This document shows, in pieces, positions 1 through 11,686 of a stretch of 64,000 nt of DNA (position 1 is its first letter; the number at the start of each line of letters is the position of its first letter). The stretch comes from Agriotes lineatus. Taxonomy: Eukaryota > Arthropoda > Insecta > Coleoptera > Elateridae. The stretch spans positions 1-64,000 of the forward strand of contig CALNHX010007548.1 in the NCBI GenBank assembly GCA_940337035.1, written 5' to 3'. A program made the position numbers and the translations under genes. The notes under the pieces were generated by a model. The model saw only the letters and a program-made list of their open reading frames with translations. It ran no database searches and had not been told where the DNA came from.

Positions 1-284
1 TGCCCATGCTTTTTTTGGCTAAACAGAAAAAGGTACATTTTTACCCCCACCATATCTCCGTAATCCTTTACTGAAGCGCAAAAATCCATAAGACCATTTT
101 TATTGTAACTTAAATGTAGATTAATTTTGTATAAGGTAACGTTTGCGCTAAACCTCATAGTTAACGAGATATTTGCGAAAAACTGTAAAACTTACCATTT
201 TACCACCTTTCCACCCCCCTTCCGCATAAACCCGACGCGCAAGGTCGTGCAACGTTTTACCACTTACTAAGAGGAGGGTAGTAA

Positions 285-1151
285 ACAGTTTGCCGCTGGA
301 TTACAGGGTTACCTACATTTGCAACCTTAATGAAAATTTTTAATTTGGTTCAGCATAATATAAGTGATGCATCATGTATGTCAAAATTTCAACTATTCAT
401 TCTTACTGTGATGCACCTTCAATTAGATCTAATGTTTACGGATATTGCATATCGATTTAATATAATTGTTCAAACGGTATCTAGATTTTTTTACAAAAAC
501 TTGAATGTATTATGTAAATACCTAAAACATTTTATAATATGGCCTGATAGGGACGACTTAATTGCTACAATGCCCAACTGTTTCAAAAAGCATTTTTGAA
601 ATAAAGTCACTGTGATAATTGATTGTTCTGAAATGAGAATCGAAAAACCTAGTAACTTAAAAGCTGAAGCAGCAACATGGTCGAATTATAAACACAGAAA
701 TACAATAAAAATATTGATAGGCATATGTCCTCAAGGAGCGATAACATTTATTTCTAAAGCCTATGGTGGACGAAATACTGACAGAATGATCGCGGAAAAA
801 TGTGGAATTTTGAATAATCTTTTACCAGGCGATTTAGTATTAGCAGACAGGGAGTTTTTAATTGAAGAATGTGTGAGAATGCGTCTAGTTGAAGTCAAAA
901 CTCCCGATTTTTAAAAAAATAAAAAACGATTAGACCCTCTTCAAGTTGAGTCCACAAGACGATTAGCTTCCGTTAGGATCCATATAGAAAGAGTGATTGG
1001 TGCAGTTCGTCGAAAATACAGGATTTTACATAATTTACTTCCTCTTCATACTGTTCAAAAAAAGAATATTGATTTAAACATTCCAGCTATTGATCATGTA
1101 TTAACAGTAACTTGTGCACTGACAAATTTGTGTCCTTCTGTGGTGCAGTAA
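285..1151 (+). pseudogene. PIF/Harbinger-type DDE transposase, broken
   Basis: Cut-and-paste transposase of the DDE_Tnp_4 type, acting on its own element ends in the nucleus. One frame reads from about 300 to the stop at 1149-1151 but is cut by stops at 597-599 and 912-914. The TGLPTFATL stretch just before the first methionine (330) already matches the family, so the frame starts upstream of that ATG. A helix-turn-helix region (DIAYRFNI..TVSRFF) is followed by the catalytic segments IIDCSE (first Asp), LADREF (second Asp) and IHIERVIG (Glu). All three acidic residues remain. Upstream stops at 279 and 282 limit the 5' end. Element ends were not found. Family is clear; it is inactive because of the two stops. 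Confidence 0.85.
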
Positions 1152-1559
1152 TAAAAGTCACAATATAAAGTTGTTTATTATAGGTAATGGAGAAACACTG
1201 AAACAAATAAAATTATACTGCGGTAGGTACGTATGGGGTGCCTGGTTTGAACATAGCAACTTTTTAATTTTTAGTAGACAAATGATATGCCTAACCTAAT
1301 TGATGTGTCAGGACTTTCAGCCTACACTTTAAAGTTATGTTCTTGTTTTTTTAAATTAAATTAAATGTTTCTAGTAGCCTTGTGATATACTATGTTCGGC
1401 TTTGGAACCGATCACCCGGTATAAGCATTAAGTAATACATATTACATATAAGATTTAAAATTAGTATAACACTAACATATATTTAATAATTAAGGTGATA
1501 TCCCAATTACTCGAAACCTGTAAAATTATATATGAGTTATTTTTTTTAAATAATAATTA
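1152..1559. other. No gene seen
   Basis: AT-rich sequence after the Harbinger remnant. Only short, stop-rich frames are present and no repeat could be delimited. Confidence 0.6.
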
Positions 1560-2410
1560 AAATAAACAAAATGAATCTTGCTTATTACATTTTTTATAAA
1601 TTCTTTATCTCGCTCCACCTCGATAACCAGTATTCCATTATCATAAGAACTGTATATAACGAAATCGCAAAATTCTAAATTTAAAATAGCCTTCCCAAGC
1701 TGTACGTCCGTAATATATATGTTTGCGATTCAGATAAAATGGAAGAGGCTTTGTTGCATGGTATTTTATATAGGGAAGAGTAAGTACCAATTCTTGAATG
1801 CCTTGCTTTGCACCTAATACAGAACATTTAAATTCAATTAGCCTCTAAAATCTTTCCTCAAACACTTTTAATCCGTCTGGACTACATGCCAACCATGGTA
1901 GCGAAGAATTAATTAAAAGACCTGTTTGATATACTTTTTCAAACTGTTGCTGGTATGTCTCTCTGGAAGCAGTTTCGTATGTTTTACCATACCTCGTATA
2001 CCCATATCCTCCAAATGACGAATTTATATATTTTTCAATGTTTTGGTCCCAGTTGCGGTTTTTATTATTACAATAAGTATACAACTGTTAGCAACCAGAA
2101 GCAGTAATTCGGTATCTTCTGAACCTTTGCCACAAAGCACTATCTTGACCAATGGTTTTTGTGGCTATATCTAATGCAGTTTCACTTGACTCTCTAACAT
2201 TTTCGTTAAAATACTTGTCCTCTTCTGCATTTAGTAGTATTGATGATTCATAACAAATCTAGGTTTATTTTAGAGGAAAGGTTTATTTTTTAAGGCCTCT
2301 TTTATAATTTCAATGTCGCTGTTAATAATATTCAACTGTTGTTGATCATCAACCGGCTGTTGTATGATTGAAGATCCTGCATCACTGCTTTGTGCATCAC
2401 CTGCATAACT
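1560..2410 (-). pseudogene. YqaJ-type recombinase/exonuclease gene, broken
   Basis: Minus-strand remnant of a lambda-exonuclease-like (YqaJ) nuclease gene. The best-kept part lies at 2084-1845 and ends in the family motif SSLPWLACSPDG, preceded by a segment equivalent to the usual 'TGL' strand. Upstream, about 2250-2090, a frame carries WQRFRRYRITAS, the usual start of this domain; downstream, about 1830-1560, pieces ending in the YDNGILVIEVERDKEF type of strand remain. At least two stops or frameshifts interrupt it. Genes of this type recur in insect genomes, often in repeat-rich DNA; whether this copy came with a transposon cannot be seen here. It could equally be a decayed host-like gene. 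Confidence 0.6.
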
Positions 2411-2683
2411 CTACTGATATGTTAGTAAATGAACATAAAATAAACTGAACTGTGTACATTGTCCAGCAAACAAGCAAAAAACCCTTAAAATGCAAGTTTT
2501 TTAATTTTTTTTGTACACTAGCATTGAAAGAGCTGATTTCCGTAAAATTTATTAATTAGAGAGTTACTTTGCGGTATTTGTACGGCAAATATAACTTTCT
2601 AATTGATAAATTTTACGGCAAATTCAGGTGGGAATTTACATTTATTATTCCGTTTTGTATGCTAGTGTACGAAAATAGTAATT

Positions 2684-3069
2684 TACGATACAAGTGCGTA
2701 AAGCTACTCTTTAGGCACGAGTGGGGTCGAGTTAAAACGCGAGTGAGCGAGCATTTTAAACGCCGCGAGTGACCAAAGATGCTTTACGCATGTGTATCGT
2801 ACAATATTTTATCTACGATAGAATCTAGAAAACACGGTAAATATAAAAAAAATTAATGTAAATTAGGATTACCAGCAACCGGTCGTAATTTTGCGTGTCT
2901 TAAACATTTTAAAACACGTTGCTACTGACAACGTGCCTAATGAAATCTTTTAAACACGTTATTACTGACGACGTAAACTAATGAATGTTAGTAAACAGTC
3001 GTTTTACAAACTTAAAATTGCCAACTAAAAGGCAATTTTACACACTGCCGTAGATAAAATATTATACGA
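2684..3069. repeat. Fold-back repeat (MITE-like)
   Basis: Two inverted pairs are visible. 2684-2704 is the inverse of 2781-2801 with two mismatches, and 2797-2817 is the inverse of 3049-3069 with one mismatch. The sequence between has no family-like protein. GC-rich CGAGTG-type motifs continue to about 3330. It may be one larger fold-back element; outer ends and target duplication were not resolved. Confidence 0.55.
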
Positions 3070-3684
3070 AACTCGTATGAAGGTGGCCATCCATACTAGT
3101 CTCAAAATTCCGGACTCCGTCTAACGGCCTCTTCCCGCAACATCTCACTCGTACTGAGAAGCTCCACTTTCTATACTTGTAACGTAATAGTTATTTTCAT
3201 AACAAGCGTCGAAAGTAGCAAATATCGTGCGAGTGTTGATTAGGCAAACGAGGGCGTAGCGTAGCGAAGCCCGAGTGGATCTAAAACACGAGCACATATA
3301 TTTGCACTTTCGAGCGAGTTATTAACACAATTTTTTAGACGACCACACAAAGTTAATTCTATTTTTAAGAATTGTTTTTATTTCGTTTACAAAACTGATT
3401 GTTTTATATTATTATTGGTACAATTAAAAAAATGAGAGCTTGTTGGGAAGCATAGTAACCAATAAAGGTTAGGACACACATATCCGCACCGTGTCCTATC
3501 CGAGAGTCGGCCGAGTGTTGGACGGCATGCGGCCAGTCCAGCTAGAAACTACACATCTCCGTAGCTGGTCCGGGTAAAATGCGTCCATCAGTGGGCCGGC
3601 ATACATTGAGACCTCTCAAATCGTAATTCTGCTTGTCTCAGTGTATTTTTGTAGATTCTTTTAAGCAACCTGTTTAGCGGAAAA
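3070..3684. other. Non-coding, repeat-like
   Basis: Contains repeated CGAGTG/CACTCG motifs (for example about 3140-3300) like those of the adjacent fold-back, then unassigned sequence up to the Harbinger start. No supported gene. Confidence 0.5.
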
Positions 3685-5580
3685 ATGTTTAAAAAGTTCA
3701 CTAATAGTGATTTGGCAACCATGGCACTTGCGTTGGACGAAGAAGAGGAGAGCATGAAAAGAAAGCAAAGAAAAAGAAGTGGATACACAACGCTTGGAGG
3801 ACAAGACAGGTTGAGGGGGAGTTTCGTACCTTATTTCCCCATTTGGCAGATGATGAAGTAAAATTTTACGAATATGTTCGAATGACACAATCGACATTTC
3901 ATTCTTTATTGGCGAAATTAGAGGCAAGTTTGAAAAAGAAGACACTTATTGGAGGCTGTCAATAACACCAAAAGAAGGTTTAGCAGTATGCTTGAGGTAA
4001 GTTCTACTTTTTCTTCGACATGTTCAAACTATTCATAAATTGAACAAATTACCAATATTGTTACAACGTTTGCAATATAAATATCCTGGGGGTTTTTGGC
4101 TTGCAAAAATAAACATGTGGATTAAAAGTGAGAATAATTATTATAACCCAATAAACATGTTGAAAAGAAAATGCATACATAATAATAAAACTCTTTTTTA
4201 CTATGTAGTCAGAACAAATAGAAATAACACTCAAAGATTCACTTTTTAATATATGTTTAGTAAGTATTGTAACATAAATCACAACTACAACTAGAAATCG
4301 AAAAATTATCATTTTGATTTGGAAATCTGGCTGTTCGTGGTCTTAACGTTGGTGTTTTGTTTTCCAACTGATAATAAGTTACATTGGCATTACTTGTTTT
4401 ATCCTCAAGAGATGAAGGATATGGTGTTCTAGTTGTCACGGTAGACCCTGATGATGACCGTGAAATAAATGAAGGGAAGTTCGAATTCGGAACATTTAAA
4501 GGACTTGTATACTGACTCTGGTTACCCATAAGCTGTCTGAGTTCAAATTCCTGTACTGTAGAAAAAATCCTGCCTTTCGCTTTATGCAGCAAAACAGGAT
4601 TGAGTAACTTGAGACTGGGCGCAATACCAAACAAAAAAGCATCAACTGGATGGTTTTCCGGTTCTGCTATTTTTGGCATATTTTCTTGTTTTTCTGCCCT
4701 TTTCTCGGCTAATATATATGCCATAACTTGGCTTGCTGCAGGTTCTTGTTGTTGTTCAGGTTTTTCTGTACGAGCTATTTTACGTTTTTCTGAAGAATGT
4801 CGGACTAGCCCCTTCTTTATCACAGATGCATTAGATGTAGTGTGATTGGCTATCAGTTTCGAGATTTCCATTTATGTTGTTTGTGTCCTGTTGGTTAGTT
4901 AATTCCTCCTGGGTGGCACCAGATTCCCGTTCGTCTTCTTCCCCAGTCTCATCTTCTGGTACATTATACAGCGTACACCGTTCGATAAGATGAGGGATCA
5001 AAAATTCCAAAATATCTGCATATTTATATTTTCGATTGCGAACAGCGGCCTGTCCTGCCACTGTCTTCCTCTTTTGCAGAGTCCTACGAAGCTGATCCCG
5101 AACAGAATTCCACTTCTTTCTACAGTCTTCTATTCCACCTGTAATAAAATAATACCGTTTATTAATAACATTGAAAAAAAGCGAATTCTCCAGTATGTAA
5201 AAAGCATAATTTGACAAGTTTAACGAAATAATAATGAACTCTTTAAGTTTGTTCCAGGTTTCTTGCGACTGGTGATTCCTTTAAGACTATTTCGTTTAGC
5301 TATAGATTGGGAGAATCAACAGTTGCGGCTATTATTCATATTACCAGCAAAGCAATTGTTGAAATTCTTTTGACGGAGGTAATGGCAGTAGCAAATGAAG
5401 AAAAGTGGAACGCTATAGCTAATGAGTTTTAGCAAAGGTGGCAGTTTCCAAACTGCATTGGAGCTTTAGATGGAAAGCACGTCACAATACAAGCTCCGAA
5501 ACTATCGGGGAGTCTATATTGGAATTACAAGAAAACATATTCGATTGTGCTTCTAGCTCTAGTTGATGCTTGTTACAAAA
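3685..5580 (+). pseudogene. PIF/Harbinger transposase, two exons of a spliced gene
   Basis: Exon 1 runs 3685-3996 and ends CTTGAG before GTAAGT; exon 2 starts at 5258 after TTCCAG and stops at a second donor, GTAAGT, at 5581. Splicing gives the family phrase LRFLATGDSF across the join, so both sites look real. Exon 1 holds the N-terminal region (VEGEF..LADDEVKFYEYVRM) but needs two frame changes, near 3778 and 3940. Exon 2 holds the helix-turn-helix (YRLGESTV) and the first catalytic Asp (CIGALDGKHV), with an in-frame TAG just before QRWQFPN. The exon with the remaining catalytic residues is missing; a P-element fragment follows. The 1.26-kb intron contains an antisense MADF gene. Harbinger elements commonly carry a transposase plus a Myb/MADF partner, so the two probably belong together. 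Confidence 0.8.
4257..5138 (-). pseudogene. MADF-BESS DNA-binding partner gene of the Harbinger element
   Basis: Minus-strand gene inside the first intron of the Harbinger transposase. An acceptor (TTTTATTACAG) precedes codons for GGIEDCRKKW, the middle of a MADF/Myb-SANT domain, continuing through RDQLRRTLQKRKT to KYADILEFLIPHL. After an acidic linker a second frame (4871-4257, 204 aa) carries the BESS-like stretch HPVDAFLFGIAPSLKLLNP and a Ser/Thr-rich tail ending CSCDLCYNTY. The frames overlap near 4831-4871, implying a one-base indel or an unseen intron. The first MADF exon is absent; it may have been lost with the missing transposase exon. Such proteins bind transposon DNA and help recruit the transposase; that role is inferred from the family. 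Confidence 0.7.
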
Positions 5581-5720
5581 GTAAGTACTTGGATAGTTCA
5601 ATTAAACAATTTGTCGTATGCGTAAGTGATACTTGTGTCTGTCTTGAAAGTTTTCCATTTCTAGAATTTACAGTTTCACCTTGAATGTCATGTCCATAAC
5701 ATCCAACAAACTTAACCGCT

Positions 5721-6269
5721 TCACAAAATTTTTAAGAAATATTGTGTTAAGCAAAGCAAAACGTTCTGGCACTCGATAGATGTAGGATATAATACTTTCC
5801 TACTTCGTTTGGGGGCTAGTTTTATAACACTGTTTTCTTCGTCTTTATAGAGATTTTTTAAGTCTACAACGCAAGCAAATGTTTTTTGATCGGTGTTAAT
5901 ACTGCAATCTTCTAATTCAAAGTTGTCTGAAATTATCGGAGTTATAAATGTTTGCCTGCTGTCTCTTTGATTTAACCAAATATTTCGAATAGATTTCAAT
6001 AAATGCACAACATCAAACATCACAAATATTTTATATTCTGTATTAAATGGATTAATGATGCAAGGCTTTAAACTTCCTCCACAAAGTGATTCAAACATCT
6101 TTCTGTTCACACTATTATTGCCACTAACAATACATACAACACGGTAACCAGCTTGGGTTAGCATTTTCAAAACGTCCAATGTTAGTTCTTGAAGAAATTC
6201 GTGTTTTAATTTAGTCACAGGGAAAAGACCTACTACGTCTTTGTTACGTGAACGTAACGACCGGATCAT
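5721..6269 (-). pseudogene. P-element-type transposase, middle part
   Basis: Continues the gene whose THAP end lies at 13.6-14.7 kb. From 6269 downward it reads MIRSLRSRNKDVVGLFPVTK, the RNase H-like core of Tnp_P_element, then FVMFDVVHLLKSIRNIW, the conserved (F)DPxHLLKxIRN-type motif, and breaks off near 5721 around TSIECQNVLLCL. The end of the transposase is absent. Its first codons follow directly from the last P-type codons at 13577, so 6270-13576 is a later insertion. It is a different subfamily from the P copies at 18-27 kb, which read YDFPHLIKGIRN at this motif. Confidence 0.8.
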
Positions 6270-6868
6270 AATCTGTGTCAAGATTAACAACTCTGTGTCC
6301 TATATAAGTAACGCAAAAGAAATGAAGAGACTCTCAGAATCCCAAGGGCAGAATTAGTTGCTAAAATGTTTAAATCTCTATTAATTAAATTGTTTACTTT
6401 GTAATATCCTAAACTGATTTCGTTATATAATTTTTTGAATACTATATTGAGTTAGTAAAACTTAATTGTTATTTAATTGGATAATATGGCCAAATACAAT
6501 TACTATATTATTTTACATATTGCTATGCATTAGAAATGGTTGAAGGGTGTGAGTTCGGGAGGGTCTAAGTGCCAAAATGTTGACTTTAAGTGTTAAGCAT
6601 ATAGAGCATTTGTTTTTGTATTTATCTCAGTATAATCAAATATGGTGCTTGGTTCGTTTTGAATTTGAGCTCTTCAACTGTGATATCAATTGGTATTAAT
6701 ATTAATTTTATCTATTTTATGATGCTACATGTTTTTTTTTAATTTACATACGTTCTACTGAGTTGTTTTTGCAGGGCTGAGCGCAAGCTGCTTTTCCTCT
6801 AAATCAATCGAACTTAATTAATTTTTTTTAAAATTAGTTTCCTCTTATTTCATTATTATTATTACACC

Positions 6869-8143
6869 ATGTCCAACGGTAGTCTTAAACTGGCTCATTT
6901 AAATATCCGATCTTTATCCGCTAAAATAGTTGAATTTAGTGATTTAATCCTTTCCTCGGATTTCGATATCATTGCTGTTTCAGAAACATGGCTAAAACCT
7001 TATTTATCAAGTGACATTGTAAAAATAGCAGGTTACAATTTTGCGCGTTCAGATAGGCTGACACGTGGCGGCGGTGTTGGTATCTACATCAGGGCTTGTT
7101 ATAATTTTAATTTAATAAAAACAAATAACTTAATAGAACAGTTGTGGATAAATGTAAAATTTAAGCAAAAATCTTTAGTCGTAGGGGTTGTTTATAACCC
7201 ACATAAAAAATATTACGGTGAATTCATATCGGAACTATGCAATGTCCTTACTGAAATTAATATCTCTTATGATCAGATAGTCTTGTTAGGGGATTTTAAC
7301 ATAGATTACTTAAACGCAGATAAAGCAACCTGCGATTTAATGTCAATGAGTGATAATTTTGAATTAAAGCAAGTTATTGAAGATTCTACGCATCATCTAA
7401 GTTTAATCGATTTAATATTCGTCAAAGAAACAGTAAGTTTTACAGATGCCGGAGTAATGACTATTGAAAGAACATTGTCTGACCACGATCTAGTATTCTG
7501 CAGAATCCCTTGGGAAGTATCACCTCCGACACAATTCTACAAAACTTATAGATCACTCCGCGATGTCGATTATGAACAGTTTTTTGCGGATCTACGTTCC
7601 ATTCCTTGGCGCAATATATATGACCAGGCAGACGTAGATTCAAAGGTGCACCTATTAACTTATAACATTTTAAAACTTTTTGAAATCCATGCTCCGTTAA
7701 TTACTAAGCGTATATCAAAACCTCCGGCGCCTTGGATCACTCAGAATTTAAAATTGCTAATGAAAGAGCGAGATAAGTCTTTGTCACGATTAAAATTTAC
7801 CAGAACAGCAGAAGCTTGGCACCACTATAAAGAATTGCGCAATCTAACAACACAAGTGTGCAGACAAGAAAAAAAGAATTACTTTGAAACACAGTTTAAA
7901 ACCAAAAACATGCACGTTATTTGGAAAGATCTGCGCCTTTTAAATATTGGAAAAAATAGAAACCTCATTGAACTTCCAAGTCATCTGTCCGACTGCAACC
8001 AAATTAATAATTATTTCATTAAATCAGTTCCTAAGCTAAAAACACAAATTGATAATATAACACCGTTTTATGAAGATTTGAATCCAGATCTGCAAAATTA
8101 CTTTAAATTTTCGCCGGTTGATGAAATTGACATTTTAAAAGTA
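6869..8143 (+). pseudogene. LINE ORF2, endonuclease part
   Basis: Encodes the apurinic-like endonuclease that nicks target DNA to prime reverse transcription. Starts at ATG 6869 (MSNGSLKLAHLNIRSL). Motifs in order: LNIRSL near residue 10, AVSETWL near 55, TRGGGVGIYI near 85, LLGDFNID near 140, SLIDLIFV near 190 and SDHDLVF near 210, the usual catalytic His/Asp set. A linker rich in basic residues follows to residue about 425, where the frame enters the pogo element at 8144. The frame is open to that point. It rejoins the RT frame at 11743-11745 when the pogo and one TA copy are removed. Confidence 0.85.
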
Positions 8144-8619
8144 CCGTAAAATGGGGTGACAATGTGCCAGTTTTTAAGGTTTTTTTTAAATCTCTATTTG
8201 AATTTACAATATCCATGGCTTACAATTTTACCCAAGCTATCTACACATTTCAGCTTTCAGATTATAGGTCCAAGGAAATTATATATTGGAAAAAAGAAAC
8301 GGAAAAAAATATTTTCTGTGGCACAGTGTCACCCCTCTGGGGGTGGTGACTATGTGCCATTGCTTTTCTGGCTGTAAATCAGGCTTAAAACCGACTCTGG
8401 CACATTGTCGTCCATGCTACCTAGTAATATACATGTTCATCTTAAAAAATCTATTATTTTTTTATTTTTAAGGAGAGGTAATGTGGAAATAAACATTGTT
8501 TCAATTTTAGGTAATTTTTAATGAAAAATAAGATTGAAAAGTACAAAGGTAAACTGTGAAACTCAAAACGAAATCTTAAATCTAAAAAATAAAGCTACAA
8601 AAATTGAGGATATGATCCC

Positions 8620-10626
8620 TTAACGTTTTAAATCTACACAAAATGCGTTGTCGGCAACCTTCCTTGGTGGCTTGATTGAGTTTCTAATTTGGTTTTGCCG
8701 GTACCAAATAGTATCAGGTGGGTCAGGCCATGCCCAGTACTTTCCCTTTTTGGTCATTGCTGAAACTAAAGCCTCCCCTTTTTCATCGATTGTTGAGAGC
8801 ATGAGTCCTGGATACAATTTTCCGCAATATTGAACAGCAACATAGCCTTGTTCTGACCCGACGTCGGCTACTACTACAGGTTCTTGGTCATCGATTTTGG
8901 ATGTTTCGTTATCTCCCTGTGTTTGTTCTTCTTGGGTAGAACGCTCATAACTCGTTGTAGGGCATTGAACACGGTTGTTGCCTGCGAAGCCGTCCATATT
9001 GACATCATCGTCACAATTATGCGAGTTATCAATACCGCCTTGCATGAAGTCCATAATAGACGTAAAGCTATCCTCGCTTTCAGCATATGGGATGTCGGCG
9101 TCACTCATTGCGTCTTCAGTTGCGCTGGAATCTGTCTCTGGTTGACGACTTTTTCTATTACTTTTTACATTGGTGCGTTTATTTTTGCGTTTACCATCAT
9201 CCGCATCACTGGACGTAAAGTGTTGTGGTGCTGTTTCTTTGTTTAAAGAAGGTAAGTCTTCGCAGGTGATTCCTTTTCCTGGGGGCACGTTTATCTTCTT
9301 TCTTCTCATGCGCTGTGGCTTCGCGGTGATTTCTTGTCTGGTATTTTGCAGTTCCGCAAGAAAGGTCTGGGACACATTTTCAATATGCGTACCGTTACCC
9401 ACTTGTTCAAATACCCTGTCGAATATTCTGTTGAGTACAATGTCTCGGTTGAGGGGATAAATCCCACAGCCTCTGAAACCTGCCCTCATATTGTCACAGA
9501 GCTTTGGCTCTAATTCTTTAAGCAAGTTGCTTAACATGCGAGGAAACATTGGCTTGGGGACAGTGGCCAACCTTCTTCCCTCGGGTGTCTCTTTCCAGGT
9601 ATTCAAAACTTTTCGCCACGCTTTCTTTAGTGGACCGAAAAAACCCACGTCTAGTGGCTGGAGTAGGTGTGTAGAATTAGGGGGTAGTGCGATAAATTTG
9701 ATATTGTTTTGTTCACACAAGGACAGAACGTGGAAACTGATGTGTGAACTTAAATTATCCCCAATTAGGACCTTTGTGCCCTCTTTTCTTCTTAAAATGG
9801 GGAGCAATGTGAACTCAAACCAGTCTTCAAAAATTCGGTTATCGAACCACCCACTTTTTGAGCGGTTGTAACGAGTGTTAGGAGGTCCCCCTTCAATCCA
9901 ACCGGGATACAACCCCTCAGCTTTGTAAGTAACATAAACGGGAGCCATATCGCCCATTCCATTACCACACATCATTATTGATGTCGATGCCTTTGTGGCG
10001 TTTTTAATAATTTCGGGATGCCTAGCACCCCTTTTGACGATCACTTTGGTCGAACCAGGATCATCCTGAAGGTTAGTCTCGTCATAATTCCATACATTGT
10101 CGGGCGGAATACCGACAAGTTCTGATTCAAGAAGGTCAAAAAACTCATTTACGGTGGTTCTGTTAAGCGCTGCACGAGCCCGTGAGATACTCTGAGACAT
10201 TCTTAAACTCAATGTTCCGCTATGTCTCCTCAAGAAACCTTTTGCCCACTCCTGGCCAGGCATATTATTCTTAAATTTAGAAATGTTGCGGCCCAATCGT
10301 GTCAGGTAAGCTTTTATGAATAAGCGTAATTCTAGCTTAGTTACTGGGAAGCCATAACTCGCCAATGCTATAATATGAGAGCAGATTACCTTTTCTTCTT
10401 CTGTAGACAGAACTGTTTGTCCTCCTGCCTTACGTGGCGAAGTGGTAGTCCTAGCATTGTGTTTTATTTTGAGTGCCAGGGAATTCCGATGGATCCCATA
10501 TTGTCTACTTGCCTCCCTAACGGAGAGCCTCTTCGCTTGTATGTCCGCGAGGGCCTTGTTTAGGGTTTCATCAGAATAGTTCCGATAAGGACGGCCTCCT
10601 AACTTCCTTGTATACTCGCGTGGCAT
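8620..10626 (-). CDS. pogo/CENP-B-like DDE transposase, apparently intact
   Basis: About 668 aa from the methionine at 10626 (MPREYTRKLGGRPYRNYSDE); an in-frame methionine 43 codons upstream is less likely because that stretch comes from the element's subterminal repeat. Order: Psq-type helix-turn-helix (KALADIQAKRLSVREASRQYGIHRNSL), CENP-B-type second DNA-binding region (PGQEWAKGFLRRH), then the DDE_1 core with NYDETNLQ, IGDNLSSH and LQPLDVGFFGPLKKAW giving three catalytic Asp. The acidic, Lys/Arg-rich tail ends in a compact domain (YVAVQYCGKLYPG ... WAWPDPPDTIWY) seen in related insect elements. No stop or frameshift was seen. The matching inverted ends suggest it could have moved recently. 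Expression is unknown. Confidence 0.88.
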   Translation of the reverse strand: MPREYTRKLGGRPYRNYSDETLNKALADIQAKRLSVREASRQYGIHRNSLALKIKHNARTTTSPRKAGGQTVLSTEEEKVICSHIIALASYGFPVTKLELRLFIKAYLTRLGRNISKFKNNMPGQEWAKGFLRRHSGTLSLRMSQSISRARAALNRTTVNEFFDLLESELVGIPPDNVWNYDETNLQDDPGSTKVIVKRGARHPEIIKNATKASTSIMMCGNGMGDMAPVYVTYKAEGLYPGWIEGGPPNTRYNRSKSGWFDNRIFEDWFEFTLLPILRRKEGTKVLIGDNLSSHISFHVLSLCEQNNIKFIALPPNSTHLLQPLDVGFFGPLKKAWRKVLNTWKETPEGRRLATVPKPMFPRMLSNLLKELEPKLCDNMRAGFRGCGIYPLNRDIVLNRIFDRVFEQVGNGTHIENVSQTFLAELQNTRQEITAKPQRMRRKKINVPPGKGITCEDLPSLNKETAPQHFTSSDADDGKRKNKRTNVKSNRKSRQPETDSSATEDAMSDADIPYAESEDSFTSIMDFMQGGIDNSHNCDDDVNMDGFAGNNRVQCPTTSYERSTQEEQTQGDNETSKIDDQEPVVVADVGSEQGYVAVQYCGKLYPGLMLSTIDEKGEALVSAMTKKGKYWAWPDPPDTIWYRQNQIRNSIKPPRKVADNAFCVDLKR

Positions 10627-11053
10627 ATCTGAAACACATGTGCCTCGGTAAACAACACAGACACACGCGAAAACTGAACAAACAAGGAGTGGCACATAGC
10701 CACCACCCAAAGTGCACTTTTCGTGTTCATCATCACATAACTTGTAAACAAACAAACATTCAGATACATCAACTAGTATATTGATCGTTCATTAACATAG
10801 GAATCAAAATATTAACTTACCTTATTGAGAATAAAATTGCACATATGAAACCTAAGCTGGACTTCTTATAACTTGTGAATGATCGCAAAAGGCACACTTG
10901 CTTACAATAAAATATAAACCGCAGCCGGCAATACTGACAGATATGTCAAACACCGATTTGTAATCTGTAACCTGTTTACAACTCGCTGGTTTGTTGCCGC
11001 GCTTGCCAGTTAATTTTCACGGCCGGTAGATGACATTTGAATCCAGAAAACGT

Positions 11054-11411
11054 TAGTGTACCTGTATAATACTTTAGTAAGAGTAGAGCAAACAGCGAAA
11101 AATTTTGGATCATTTTTTCATGGCTACCAAGATTTAATGATATATTGAAAAACAAGGTTGGTAAAACTGACACACTAGTTGTCAGTTTCATCAAATTTAA
11201 GGTTATCAGGTTAGGTTTTGTGTCAGTCTATGTCAAAACTGACGCAAAACCTAACCTGCTAACCTCGAATTTGATGAAACTGACAACTCGTGTGTCAGTT
11301 TTACCAACCTTGTTTTTCAATATATCATTAAATCTTGGTAGCCATGAAAAAATGATCCAAAATTTTTCGCTGTTTGCTCTACTCTTACTAAAGTATTATA
11401 CAGGTACACTA
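11054..11411. repeat. Fold-back MITE 1
   Basis: Near-perfect palindromic element of 358 bp. Ends are TAGTGTACCTG and CAGGTACACTA; the arms stay complementary to about the centre near 11230. It is flanked by GAAAACGT at 11046-11053 and 11412-11419. An 8-bp duplication fits hAT- or P-type mobilisation. No coding capacity; short frames across it are palindrome artefacts. Confidence 0.9.
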
Positions 11412-11419
11412 GAAAACGT

Positions 11420-11686
11420 TAAGGTCACTATATCAATAAGGTACCGCCATTCCATTCCACGCTTGAGAATGTGAGAAAATTGTGAGATAAGGATAACAAA
11501 TACAAATTTCCCAAGTGCAATAGGGAAGACACTAGTTTTTGGGGATTTTCTTTTTGGTGTAATGGCACTTGTAAAGTGAGGAATCTGTTAGGTTATGTGT
11601 TTTTATCCCCAGTTGGAGAAAATTGTGCGACAAGGATAGATACAAAAAATCACTAATGGCGGTACCTTATTGATATAGTGACCTTA
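11420..11686. repeat. MITE 2, abutting MITE 1
   Basis: 267 bp with perfect inverted ends of about 32 bp, beginning TAAGGTCACTATATCAATAA at the left and ending in its inverse at the right. Flanked by GAAAACGT at 11412-11419 and 11687-11694. The left copy is also the right duplication of MITE 1, so the second insertion used the same 8-bp word. Its interior is unlike MITE 1. Confidence 0.9.

Noticed and set aside
2569..2772. 67-aa plus-strand frame ending HEWGRVKTRVSEHFKRRE
   Set aside because: Lies in the fold-back repeat; the residues come from CGAGTG-type repeat words and match no family.
11145..11474. 109-aa plus-strand frame and its minus-strand twin
   Set aside because: Both are readings of the same palindromic MITE.
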